Position numbers and translations under genes: made by a program
Shown here: piece after piece, positions 49,655 to 57,199 of the stretch
Numbering within the stretch: position 1 is the first letter of the stretch
Layout of the letters: each line of letters begins with the position of its first letter
Source: JAJDNH01 sp964552395
Lineage (GTDB): Bacteria; Acidobacteriota; Thermoanaerobaculia; Thermoanaerobaculales; Sulfomarinibacteraceae
Reading direction: 5' to 3'
Assembly (NCBI GenBank): GCA_964552395.1
Contig: CAZKGM010000005.1
Coordinates: forward strand, 1-64,000
DNA: 64,000 nt
The notes under the pieces: model-generated
What the model saw: only the letters and a program-made list of their open reading frames with translations
What the model was told of the DNA's origin: nothing
Database searches by the model: none

Positions 49655-52255
49655 TCAGTGACCCGGCAGGCCAAGCTTGGCAGCGATGTCGCGACGGTAC
49701 CAGTCTGCAACCGAGTCGCTGGTGAGCGCCATGTCGAGCTGCTTGGTCAGGATGTTGAGGCGTCCCAGCAGCCGGAGGGTTCGTCGAATCGAGCTCGGTT
49801 CCTCGTAAGCGAGTGTCGCGTCGAGGAAGTCTCCTGCGCTGGTGCTCTCGAAACCCATCCTGTCAAGCAGCTGGACGATGAGCTTGACCCGGCGAGCTCG
49901 GCGGTCGATTGGAGCGCCACCGGCCTTGTACTGCAGGCGAACCGAGTTCCGTCCCGCGTTTTCGCTACACATCGCCTCGACGGTGGTGAAGTGGTACCCC
50001 ATGCGGAGGCTCAGCAGCATGTACTCGCGGGTCAGGATCGCGAAGCTGTCCTCCTGAAACTCGGAGCCGGAAGCTCCCATCATGTGGGTTGCCATCACCG
50101 ACATGAGGCCCCGTACATCGACTCCCGGCGGCCGTGGCCAGCCCTCCTCCTCCATTCCCGCCCACAGGGCGGCCATCGGTGGGCACTGCAGCTCCGCCGC
50201 GCTCACCTCGCGGCGCCCCCGGAGCCTGAGGTGGACCTCGGGGTCGAGGTGGATGATCGTCACGGGGAGCGGAATCGTTGTCTTCAGGCGGAGGCCAAGG
50301 CGGCGGGAGGAGGAGCTCTGCTGGGCCGCATCGAAAAGCTCCTCCATCGCGCGCTGGTGAGCGAATCGCGTGATGTCGTGGACGGTTCTGCAGCTCTCGA
50401 TGGTGAAGTCCGGCGTCGATGGGTGAAGCAGGTTCAGGGGAGCTACGCGCGTCAGCACCTGGCGCAGAAGAGAAAAGATGGGCTCCTCCTGGAGCGACTC
50501 ATACTCGATGGTGCGAGCGGCGATCAGCTCCGCCTGCTCACCGTCGTAGACCGCACCGGCCGTGGCGTCGACCGTCACCACGCGGCCCTCGACGAGACTG
50601 TCGATATCGCCCGCGCCTACCAGCATTGGAACCCCGTACTCGCGGGCGACCGTGGCCAGATGACTGGCGAGCCCGCCGACGGCGACGACTATGGCGGCGA
50701 CGGAATCGAGCACCGTGACCAGGCCGGGAAGAGGCCGCGGTGCGACGATCACGGCTCGCGGCGGGCGGGTGTCGAGGTCGGACGTCGAGCGAACCAGATG
50801 AACTGGGCCGGAGGCTGCCCCGGGGCATGCCGTCGTGCCGCCGCTCAGTACGACTGCAGCCTCGTCCGCCGCAGCTGGAGGAACGGCTCCCGTGCGCTCG
50901 CCGAAGACGCGCAACGGCCGGTTCTGAAGGAAGACGAGGTGACCGCCCTCATCGATCGCCCACTCGATGTCGCGCGGCGTTCCTGAAGCGGCCTCGATGC
51001 GAAGGGCGAGCTCGGCGAGCCGCTTTGCCTTCTCCGGGGCCAGCGAGGGCCGTGCAGTCTCGAGTGCGGGGAGGGGACGTTCCTCGACGCCTCCCTTGGG
51101 ACTCGAGGTGAGCTCGAATGACTGCGGGCTGACCCTCGACTCTAGGATCTCGAGATTGCTGCGCGACAGGCTTACCACGTCCGGCGTGACCGCGCCGTCG
51201 ACGAGCGGAGGCCCCAAGCCGCGGATACTGTGGATCACAAGGACATCGAGTCCGGGGCGAAGTGGGTCACGGGTGTAGACGACCCCGCTCACGGTTGCAG
51301 GAACCATCTCCAGACAGCAGACGCTCATCGGGTGACCGCCGGTGGTGGCAGCCTGCGATCTGAGGTAGGCAATGGCGCGGGGGGTGAAGCGCCCGGCAAC
51401 GACCTGTCGATAGCGGCCGACGACCTCCTCGAGAGGCACGTTGAGAAACGTCAGGTACTGCCCGGCGAAGGAGAGGCTCCCATCCTCACCGAGGGCGCTC
51501 GAGCGGAGGGCGACGTGAGTGCAGCCGCCCCGCCGGCTGAGCTCGGTGACCCGGTCGCGGATCTCCAGCGCGAGATCGTCGGGCACGGAGCTCGCCAGGA
51601 CGAGGTCACGGATCTCCTGGCTGGCAGTCTCGATGTGTTCGAATGAGGTGAGGTCGGCGCCGTCGAGCAACGCCGCGATGCGCCCTTCGAGGTCGTTGTT
51701 AGTCATGAAATGTCGGTAGGCCCAGGCGGTGATGGCGAACCCGTCCGGTACCGGCAAGGACAGTCGTGAGCGCAACTCCCCCAACTGAGCCGTCTTGTTG
51801 CCGACGCTCCATGCGCGGCTGCCGTCAATCGCGGACAGCGGTAGCGTGAGGCTGTCCTCACGGACCTCGGGCGTGTCGTCGAGCAGCGCGTCGATCTCGG
51901 CCAGGATCTCGCGCATTCGAGCCTTGAGAGGGGCGTACCGCCGCCCCCCGATTGCTGCCAGGTCGTCCGTCATCTCATCCAGCGCTGTCTCCAACTCCGC
52001 CAACGAGGAGCTGATATAGCTGGTGTCGAACAGGTACTCTCCACGCGCCTTCTCCTCCAGGTCGGCGATGACCTTGAGGACGTGTCCGTTGTGGTCGAGC
52101 AGACGTGAGAAGACGCGGAACTTCTCGTGGATCCCGCTGTGAGCCGGAGGTGGCTCCTCGGCGGGACGGAACAGGAGGTCCCGCAAGGCGCGCAGCGCCT
52201 CGAGGGGCCGGCGGCGACCGGACGTCGCGTCCGTATCTATCGCCCGCCTCGTCAT
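49655..52255 (-). CDS. PEP-synthase-like protein (PEP/pyruvate-binding and swivelling His domains, no TIM barrel)
   Basis: The 866-residue protein begins with a helical region (~1-145). An ATP-grasp PEP/pyruvate-binding domain follows (~150-460): VGNKTAQLGELRS, VPVPDGFAITAWAYRHFM, HVALRSSALGED, SLSFAGQYLTFLNV, VSGVVYTRDPLRPG, FLQNRPLR. The swivelling domain carries phosphohistidine H532 in GGLASHLATVAREYGVPM. The C-terminal PEP-binding TIM barrel of PpsA and PpdK is absent. In its place residues ~610-866 form an unrecognised, mostly helical domain (RTVHDITRFAHQRAMEELFD, MSVMATHMMGASGSEFQED). It could phosphorylate its own histidine from ATP but not complete the PpsA reaction alone, so a phosphotransfer or signalling role is possible. 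It is the first gene of an operon with the kinase, regulator, CBS and SulP genes. Confidence 0.8.
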   Translation of the reverse strand: MTRRAIDTDATSGRRRPLEALRALRDLLFRPAEEPPPAHSGIHEKFRVFSRLLDHNGHVLKVIADLEEKARGEYLFDTSYISSSLAELETALDEMTDDLAAIGGRRYAPLKARMREILAEIDALLDDTPEVREDSLTLPLSAIDGSRAWSVGNKTAQLGELRSRLSLPVPDGFAITAWAYRHFMTNNDLEGRIAALLDGADLTSFEHIETASQEIRDLVLASSVPDDLALEIRDRVTELSRRGGCTHVALRSSALGEDGSLSFAGQYLTFLNVPLEEVVGRYRQVVAGRFTPRAIAYLRSQAATTGGHPMSVCCLEMVPATVSGVVYTRDPLRPGLDVLVIHSIRGLGPPLVDGAVTPDVVSLSRSNLEILESRVSPQSFELTSSPKGGVEERPLPALETARPSLAPEKAKRLAELALRIEAASGTPRDIEWAIDEGGHLVFLQNRPLRVFGERTGAVPPAAADEAAVVLSGGTTACPGAASGPVHLVRSTSDLDTRPPRAVIVAPRPLPGLVTVLDSVAAIVVAVGGLASHLATVAREYGVPMLVGAGDIDSLVEGRVVTVDATAGAVYDGEQAELIAARTIEYESLQEEPIFSLLRQVLTRVAPLNLLHPSTPDFTIESCRTVHDITRFAHQRAMEELFDAAQQSSSSRRLGLRLKTTIPLPVTIIHLDPEVHLRLRGRREVSAAELQCPPMAALWAGMEEEGWPRPPGVDVRGLMSVMATHMMGASGSEFQEDSFAILTREYMLLSLRMGYHFTTVEAMCSENAGRNSVRLQYKAGGAPIDRRARRVKLIVQLLDRMGFESTSAGDFLDATLAYEEPSSIRRTLRLLGRLNILTKQLDMALTSDSVADWYRRDIAAKLGLPGH

Positions 52256-52321
52256 GTCGCGTCCGGATCGCCCGCGAGCGGGTTGGTGCGGAGCACAGTT
52301 AGCTTGGAGCCTTTCACGGGT

Positions 52322-52350
52322 ATTGTGATTTCATTCACGAGCCCTGTCAA
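52322..52350 (-). promoter_or_regulatory. Promoter of the PEP-synthase-like/two-component/SulP operon
   Basis: On the minus strand a perfect TTGACA (52350-52345) and CACAAT (52327-52322) are separated by 17 bases. Transcription would begin near 52315, about 60 nt before the first ATG at 52255. Confidence 0.6.
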
Positions 52351-52459
52351 GGCCGGCAGCCTGCGCGGTTGCGGGTCGGACGGGCTCACTGCGCGCGGGG
52401 GGTGGCGAGTAGGCGGTCCGGCTTGGGCGCCGCGGGAGGACTCCCCGTGTGGTGATATG

Positions 52460-52486
52460 AAAAGGCCGGCGGAGGTTCCGCCGGCC
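52460..52486 (-). terminator. Intrinsic terminator of the lipoprotein gene
   Basis: Perfect ten-base arms (ggccggcgga and its complement) with a three-base loop at 52464-52486 are followed on the minus strand by TTTT. It lies 24 bp beyond the stop codon of the lipoprotein gene. Confidence 0.8.
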
Positions 52487-52509
52487 GCTCAACTCCGTAG
52501 GGAGGGGAC

Positions 52510-53295
52510 TCAGTCCGTCGCTACTCTCGGCTTCACTGCGTCGAAGTTCTTGTTGTAGACCTTATGACTCTTGTTGAAGTAGATGGCCGCGGCGCCGCCT
52601 TCGCGGCGGGGGTACAACCAGAAGTCGATGCCCCGCTCGTGCTTCTTGTTGAGGTAGTACGGGACACCGGCGACTTTCGCGACCTCATCCTCCGTCATGC
52701 CCTTGGTGACGAGGTCGAACCGCTCCTTGGTGAGATAGCGCATGTCCTCGAGCTCGGCCATCTTGTCCACCAGCGTCTGATAGGGTTGAATGCCGATCGA
52801 ATCGTAGTAGGTCTTGGCTGTCTGCAGGATGTTGAGCGCCTTCTTGTAGTCGCCGGCCTTGTCCACGGCATCCTCGGCCGTAAAGATCGCCTCGTCGGAG
52901 TAGATCTTGAGCCCCTCGGCGGTCTCAGGGGCATCTGGGTGGTCGTTGAGGGCCTTGGTCAGGAACGTTGCGAGCTTCTCCTGAACCTGGTCGTAAGCGG
53001 CCGAGTTCGCCTCGACAGCTTTGGCAATCTCGTCCGGCAGCGTCGCCAGCTGCTGCTTCTGGTCGGCGTCCAGCTTCCGCTTCGGTGTTGCCTTCAGCTC
53101 GTCCAGGGTCGCTTTCATCGTCTTGACCTTGTCCCGGCTGTCGTGAAGGTTGCTCCAGAGGGTCTTAATAGTGGTCAGCTGCTGCTGCAGCTGGGTTCTT
53201 GCCTCGGCCTCTTTCTTTGCTTTCTGACCGCAACCGGTCATCAGTCCAACCAAGACCGGGATCACGAGAAAACACGTCAGGGCACGGCGTTGCAT
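52510..53295 (-). CDS. Coiled-coil lipoprotein with a BamE/SmpA-like end
   Basis: The 261-residue protein has a lipoprotein signal peptide with lipobox LMTGC (Cys22), then a long Lys/Glu/Gln-rich helical region (about 25-175, QLQQQLTTIKTLWSNLHDS and similar) likely to form coiled coil. The C-terminal ~65 residues (VTKGMTEDEVAKVAGVPYY, IDFWLYPRREGGAAAIYFN) look like the small SmpA/BamE-type fold. It should be anchored to the outer or inner membrane facing the periplasm. GGGAGGAG lies upstream of the ATG. It stands alone, divergent from yebC and closed by its own terminator. Confidence 0.7.
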   Translation of the reverse strand: MQRRALTCFLVIPVLVGLMTGCGQKAKKEAEARTQLQQQLTTIKTLWSNLHDSRDKVKTMKATLDELKATPKRKLDADQKQQLATLPDEIAKAVEANSAAYDQVQEKLATFLTKALNDHPDAPETAEGLKIYSDEAIFTAEDAVDKAGDYKKALNILQTAKTYYDSIGIQPYQTLVDKMAELEDMRYLTKERFDLVTKGMTEDEVAKVAGVPYYLNKKHERGIDFWLYPRREGGAAAIYFNKSHKVYNKNFDAVKPRVATD

Positions 53296-53337
53296 CGTGA
53301 CTCCTCCCTTCGGGTTGAAGCTAGCAGAATCGCGGCC

Positions 53338-53386
53338 GGCTGGCAACGTCGGCTGCAGTGGATCGCTCGTGAGCGAAGCGGCGCCG
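53338..53386 (+). repeat. Dispersed structured intergenic repeat, copy 3 (short)
   Basis: Reads GGCTGG, then GGCTGCAGTGGATCGCTCGTG, then AGCGAAGCGGCGCC, parallel to the 3' end of copy 2 (GGCTGG, GGTTGCAGTAGATCACGAG, AGTAAAGCGGTCC). It lies between the divergent lipoprotein and yebC genes. Confidence 0.35.
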
Positions 53387-53479
53387 GGCACCGTCGGGAA
53401 TCCCTCCGCGTACTGCGACGTGGGAGCTGCGGCGATGCCCGAGGGTATAATGGCGACGCTCGAGGGGAGGAGAGAGAGC

Positions 53480-54229
53480 ATGTCAGGCCACAGCAAGTGG
53501 AGCACGATCAAGCACAAGAAGGCTCGTGAGGATGCCAAGCGAGGCAAGGCCTTCACCAAGCTCATCCGTGAGATCACGGTCTCGGCGCGCGAGGGCGGGG
53601 GCGACCCGGAGGCCAACCCGCGACTGCGCTCGGCGGTCCAGGCCGCGAAGGCGGCCAACATGCCCGCCGACAACATCAAGCGGGCGGTTCAGCGGGGGAC
53701 GGGCGAGCTCCCTGGCGTCACTTATGAGGAGGCCAGCTACGAGGGCTACGGCCCCGGAGGAGTGGCGGTGATGGTCCAGGTCCTGACCGACAACCGCAAC
53801 CGGACCACCGCCGAGCTCCGCCACCTCTTCTCGAGGCACGGGGGCAACCTCGGTGAGAACGGCTGCGTGGCATGGGTGTTTACGCGCAAGGGCCTGATCC
53901 TGATCCCGAGCGAGGGGGCCCCGGACGAGGATGAGCTGATGGAGATCGCGCTCGAGGCCGGCGCCGAGGACCTCGATATCGAGGACAGCGAGCTGTTCCG
54001 GATCTACACCGCCCCGGACGAGCTACACCAGGTGAAGGCGGCTCTCGAGGCGGCGGGTGTCAATCCCGAGTCAGCTCAGTTCGACATGGAGCCGTCGACC
54101 AGTGTTCGTCTCGAAGGCAAGCAGGCGGTGCAGATGGTGAGGCTCATGAATGCCTTCGACGACCACGACGACGTCCAGGACGTGTGGGCCAACTTCGACA
54201 TCGACGAAGAGATCATGGCCACCGCGTGA
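53480..54229 (+). CDS. yebC: YebC/PmpR family protein
   Basis: The 249-residue protein has the standard YebC N-terminus MSGHSKWSTIKHKK, AFTKLIREITVSAREGG, MPADNIKRAVQRGTGEL, YEGYGPGGVAVMVQVLTDN and NLGENGCVAWVF. Members are DNA-binding regulators or, as shown for some, ribosome-associated factors that help translate difficult motifs. GGGGAGGAGAG precedes the ATG at 53480. The stop overlaps the ruvC GTG, the classical yebC-ruvC pairing. Confidence 0.95.
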   Translation: MSGHSKWSTIKHKKAREDAKRGKAFTKLIREITVSAREGGGDPEANPRLRSAVQAAKAANMPADNIKRAVQRGTGELPGVTYEEASYEGYGPGGVAVMVQVLTDNRNRTTAELRHLFSRHGGNLGENGCVAWVFTRKGLILIPSEGAPDEDELMEIALEAGAEDLDIEDSELFRIYTAPDELHQVKAALEAAGVNPESAQFDMEPSTSVRLEGKQAVQMVRLMNAFDDHDDVQDVWANFDIDEEIMATA

Positions 54230-54726
54230 TTCGGATCCTGGGTGTCGATCCCGGATCGGCGGCGACGGGCTGGGCGATCGTCGTCGGGGCAGGCAGCAGA
54301 TTCACCCTCGAAGCCGCAGGAGTGATCCGGACGGGAGCCGGAGAGAGGCCGGTCCGGCTTGCCCGCCTCGGATCGGATCTGTCCGAGGTCGTCGAGCGGC
54401 ACCGACCGGACGCCGCGGCCGTGGAGTCCTCCTTCTCGGGCCGCAACCCGCGGTCGGGGTTGGCTCTGGCGGAGAGCAGGGGCGTCGTTCTCGCAGTGCT
54501 CGGCCGGGCAGGCGTCCCGGTGGCGAGCTACAGCCCGGCGCAGGTCAAGTCGGCGGTGGTCGGGTACGGCCGGGCCGAGAAGGGCCAGGTCGTGTATATG
54601 GTGGTGCGCCTGCTGGGCCTGAAGAAGCGACCTGCCAGCGACGCTGCCGATGCGATGGCCGTTGCCCTCACCCACCTCTGGACCGGGAGCAGGGTTCAGC
54701 TTGACCCCGATAATCCAACGTGTTAG
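54226..54726 (+). CDS. ruvC: Holliday junction endodeoxyribonuclease RuvC
   Basis: RuvC resolves Holliday junctions with RuvAB. The 166-residue protein has the RNase-H-like catalytic acids: Asp8 in ILGVDPGSAATGW, Glu in AAAVESSFSGRNPRS, and the closing Asp pair in RPASDAADAMAVAL. KGQVVYMVVRLLGL is also typical. It starts GTG at 54226, overlapping yebC. ruvA and ruvB do not follow; the next gene belongs to a different transcription unit whose promoter overlaps the ruvC 3' end. Confidence 0.93.
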   Translation: MIRILGVDPGSAATGWAIVVGAGSRFTLEAAGVIRTGAGERPVRLARLGSDLSEVVERHRPDAAAVESSFSGRNPRSGLALAESRGVVLAVLGRAGVPVASYSPAQVKSAVVGYGRAEKGQVVYMVVRLLGLKKRPASDAADAMAVALTHLWTGSRVQLDPDNPTC

Positions 54727-54729
54727 CAT
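54701..54729 (+). promoter_or_regulatory. Promoter of the exbB-exbD-tonB operon
   Basis: TTGACC (54701-54706) and TAGCAT (54724-54729) are separated by 17 bases, inside and just after the ruvC 3' end. A start near 54736 gives a leader of about 140 nt before exbB. Confidence 0.55.
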
Positions 54730-54740
54730 TTTTTGCCTTT

Positions 54741-54877
54741 CGCCCTCGGGGCTAAGGCTATGACCCGAAACGAGGTAAGGCGACCCTCTTGTAACGGGCC
54801 CAGGAATAGGTAACAATGTCGACTCCGGCGGGCCCAGCCGACGGTCCGCAAGGAACATCACAACGGGAGGATTGATC
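54741..54877 (+). promoter_or_regulatory. Long structured 5' leader of exbB, possible cis-regulatory RNA
   Basis: A nested helix is evident: 54741-54743 pairs with 54780-54782, 54744-54748 (CCTCG) with 54771-54775 (CGAGG), and 54749-54751 (GGG) with 54764-54766 (CCC). GAAA and GTAA are internal bulges, with a 12-base loop. Downstream are two copies of CGGGCCCAG, several GTAA elements and the ribosome binding site GGGAGG. It matches no riboswitch class I can recall. Confidence 0.4.
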
Positions 54878-55537
54878 GTGCATTTCGGAGATCTTTACAC
54901 GTACTTCCGCCAGGGTGGACCGATGATGTACCCGCTGCTGTTCTTCTCGCTGCTGGCGCTCACCTTCATCATCGAACGGTTCATCGCGCTGACCCGCGCC
55001 AAGATCAACGTCAACGAGTTCCTGACTCGGGTCAGGAAGGCACTCCTTGTGAACCGGAACGTCAAGGAGGCTATCAAGGTCTGCGAGCAGTACCAGGGGC
55101 CGGTCGCATCGGTCATGAAGGCGGGCCTGCTCCGCTACGGGCACACGCGCGAGGACATCGAGAAGACGATCGAGAACGCGGCGCTGTACGAGCTTGACCG
55201 GCTCGAGCGAGGCATGGGAGTGCTGGCAACAACCGCCAACGTCGCCCCCATGCTCGGCTTCCTCGGTACCGTCACGGGCATGATCAAGTCGTTTGCAACC
55301 CTCGCGTCGGAGGGCCTGACGAACCCCGCCAAGGTGGCCGCCGGCATCTCCGAGGCACTGATCACAACCGCCGCCGGTCTCATGATCGCCATTCCGGCGC
55401 AGCTCGCCTACAACTACTACACCACCAAGATCAACCGCTTCGTGCGTGACATCGAGACCGCCACCAACATGTTGCTGGAGACGTTCATCGAGATGGACAG
55501 CCAACGCTATGGCCAGGGCAGCGAGGGCCAGGCGTAA
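54878..55537 (+). CDS. exbB: ExbB/TolQ/MotA family proton-channel protein
   Basis: The 219-residue inner-membrane protein has three TM helices (about residues 14-36, ~125-147 and ~160-180). Its conserved core reads LATTANVAPMLGFLGTVTGMIKSF then AGISEALITTAAGLMIAIPA, which forms the proton path with ExbD. It converts proton motive force into movement of TonB. The GTG at 54878 lies seven bases after GGGAGG; a TTG at 54872 is in frame but too close to the RBS. It heads exbB-exbD-exbD-tonB. Confidence 0.93.
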   Translation: MHFGDLYTYFRQGGPMMYPLLFFSLLALTFIIERFIALTRAKINVNEFLTRVRKALLVNRNVKEAIKVCEQYQGPVASVMKAGLLRYGHTREDIEKTIENAALYELDRLERGMGVLATTANVAPMLGFLGTVTGMIKSFATLASEGLTNPAKVAAGISEALITTAAGLMIAIPAQLAYNYYTTKINRFVRDIETATNMLLETFIEMDSQRYGQGSEGQA

Positions 55538-55551
55538 GGAGGGGGATCTCG

Positions 55552-55989
55552 ATGGCTATTATCCGAGGACGAGGGCGCAAGATTGGGGCCGGAATCTTCA
55601 CGGCCTCGATGGCAGATATCGTCTTTCTACTGATTGTCTTCTTCGTGATTACCTATAACGTGGAGGTCGATCATACGCAGGTGCTGCTTCCGAAGACGAT
55701 GGTGAGGAGTAAGATTCCGGAGCATGCCGCCTTCATCTCCATCGACAAGACGGGGGTGGTGCGGGTCTCGACCGGGAAGGAGATGTCCCTCCCCGTCGGC
55801 TCCAACGAAGAGGTCCAGTCCTTCGCAGCCAACGTCGTAGCCGAGAACCCGTACAAGGAGTTCGTGATCAAGGCCGACAAGGGAGTGAAGTACGAGGCGT
55901 TCGACCAGGTGCTCGATGCGCTCAAGCAGGCCAAGGCGAAAGTGATCTATCTGCTCTCGGAGCAGAAGACGGTCGACGAAGCGAACTAG
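55552..55989 (+). CDS. exbD: ExbD/TolR family protein, first copy
   Basis: The 145-residue protein has a short cytoplasmic start, one TM helix (about residues 21-37) that begins MADIVFLLIVFFVITY with the proton-carrying Asp, and a periplasmic domain ending in IKADKGVKYEAFDQVLDALKQAKA, typical of ExbD/TolR. AAGGAGGGGG precedes the ATG. A second, distinct ExbD follows 12 bp later. Paired ExbD paralogues next to one ExbB are common in diderm lineages and may form a mixed dimer. Confidence 0.92.
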   Translation: MAIIRGRGRKIGAGIFTASMADIVFLLIVFFVITYNVEVDHTQVLLPKTMVRSKIPEHAAFISIDKTGVVRVSTGKEMSLPVGSNEEVQSFAANVVAENPYKEFVIKADKGVKYEAFDQVLDALKQAKAKVIYLLSEQKTVDEAN

Positions 55990-56001
55990 GCGGGGGCCAG
56001 C

Positions 56002-56454
56002 ATGAAAATCAAGAAGAAGGACGTCGAGTCAGAGATCTTCACCGGATCCATGGCGGATATCTCGTTCCTGCTGATCATCTACTTCATGGTGACATCGGTG
56101 TTCTCAGCTACTCGCGGTCTCGACTTCCAGCTGCCCGAGGACTCCTCCCAGACACCGGAGATCAAGCAAGAGGACTCGATCGACGTGCACGTCATGCCCA
56201 ACGGCGTTTTGCAGGTGGACGGGAAGGCGATGCCGATCGACCAGCTTCTCCCCTACATTAAGGGTGTGCTCAAGCAGAATCCGGACAAGCCGGTTATCCT
56301 CCGAACCGATCCGGATGCGACCTACGGTGACATGATCGCGGTGTTCGATCTGCTGCGGCAGGCGCCGACGAAGATCGGGATGGAGATCAAGACGATTTCG
56401 ATTCCCACCCAGCGGGAGATCCAGAATGTCTGGGCCCTGTTTGGGGTGCACTGA
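56002..56454 (+). CDS. exbD: ExbD/TolR family protein, second copy
   Basis: The 150-residue protein has the same layout as the preceding ExbD: cytoplasmic KKKDVESEIFTG, a TM helix beginning MADISFLLIIYFMV with the Asp, and a periplasmic domain with QLPEDSSQTPEI and VILRTDPDATYGDMIAVFDLL. The two paralogues differ clearly in sequence, so this is not a recent tandem duplication. It is 17 bp upstream of the tonB-like gene. Confidence 0.92.
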   Translation: MKIKKKDVESEIFTGSMADISFLLIIYFMVTSVFSATRGLDFQLPEDSSQTPEIKQEDSIDVHVMPNGVLQVDGKAMPIDQLLPYIKGVLKQNPDKPVILRTDPDATYGDMIAVFDLLRQAPTKIGMEIKTISIPTQREIQNVWALFGVH

Positions 56455-56471
56455 AGGAGTGGAGGAAGATC

Positions 56472-57197
56472 GTGAGTCAGTCCCAGAACAACGCGAGACA
56501 GAAGCCGGAGGAGCCCAAGCTGCCACCGACGGTGATCGAGATACTCGCTGAGGAGGAGTCTCGCGACAACAGGCTGTTCCGGTGGTCGATGGGGATTGCG
56601 CTGGTGCTCCACCTCGTCTTTTTCTGGATGCACTGGCCTTCATTCGCCGGCGCTTCGGCCGACTCGGCCAGGCAGAAGACCAAGATCTTCGTGGTCAAGC
56701 AAGTGAGGTTCAAGCAGCCGCCGAAGCAGGAGCTGCAGCAGATCCCAAAACCCAAGATGAAGATGGTGCCGATCCCCGATCCGACTCCGGACCAACCCGA
56801 GCCGCTTCGCGAAGAGGAGCCGCAGAGGGACATCGACTTCGTGCCGGATGACAACCTCGTTCTCGGCGTTCCCGATGCGCCGCCGCCGCCCGAGCCCGAG
56901 GGCCCGGTGCGGTTCGTAGCCGGGGGCAACATCACCGAGCCGGTCAAGATCAACGCTCCGCAGCCCAAGTACCCCGAGGCGGCCCGGCGTGCCAAGATGC
57001 AGGGGGTGGTGGTTCTCGAGTGCACCATCTCGAAGCAAGGGAACGTGGAGGGCGTCAAGGTGCTTCGCGGTCTGCCTCTCGGGCTGACCGAATCGGCAGT
57101 AGACGCAGTCAACAAGTGGAAGTTCAAGCCCTCAACGCTCAACGGCAGGCCAGTTGAGGTCATTTACGTTCTGACGGTGCGGTTCACGCTGCAATAG
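56472..57197 (+). CDS. tonB: TonB family energy transducer
   Basis: The 241-residue protein has a cytoplasmic end, one TM helix (about residues 38-55, MGIALVLHLVFFWMHW), a Pro/Glu/Lys-rich periplasmic linker (about 80-150, KPKMKMVPIPDPTPDQPE), and a C-terminal TonB domain with PKYPEAARRAKMQGVVVLE and VNKWKFKPSTLNGRPVEV. It would span the periplasm and open TonB-dependent outer-membrane receptors. It starts at GTG 56472 behind GGAGTGGAGGA. No TonB-dependent receptor gene is in the window. Confidence 0.92.
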   Translation: MSQSQNNARQKPEEPKLPPTVIEILAEEESRDNRLFRWSMGIALVLHLVFFWMHWPSFAGASADSARQKTKIFVVKQVRFKQPPKQELQQIPKPKMKMVPIPDPTPDQPEPLREEEPQRDIDFVPDDNLVLGVPDAPPPPEPEGPVRFVAGGNITEPVKINAPQPKYPEAARRAKMQGVVVLECTISKQGNVEGVKVLRGLPLGLTESAVDAVNKWKFKPSTLNGRPVEVIYVLTVRFTLQ

Positions 57198-57199
57198 CG

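Noticed and set aside
54730..54877. Cyclic-di-GMP, cobalamin or c-di-AMP riboswitch in the exbB leader
   Set aside because: None of the conserved sequence blocks I can recall for these classes is present; the leader is kept only as an unassigned structured element.
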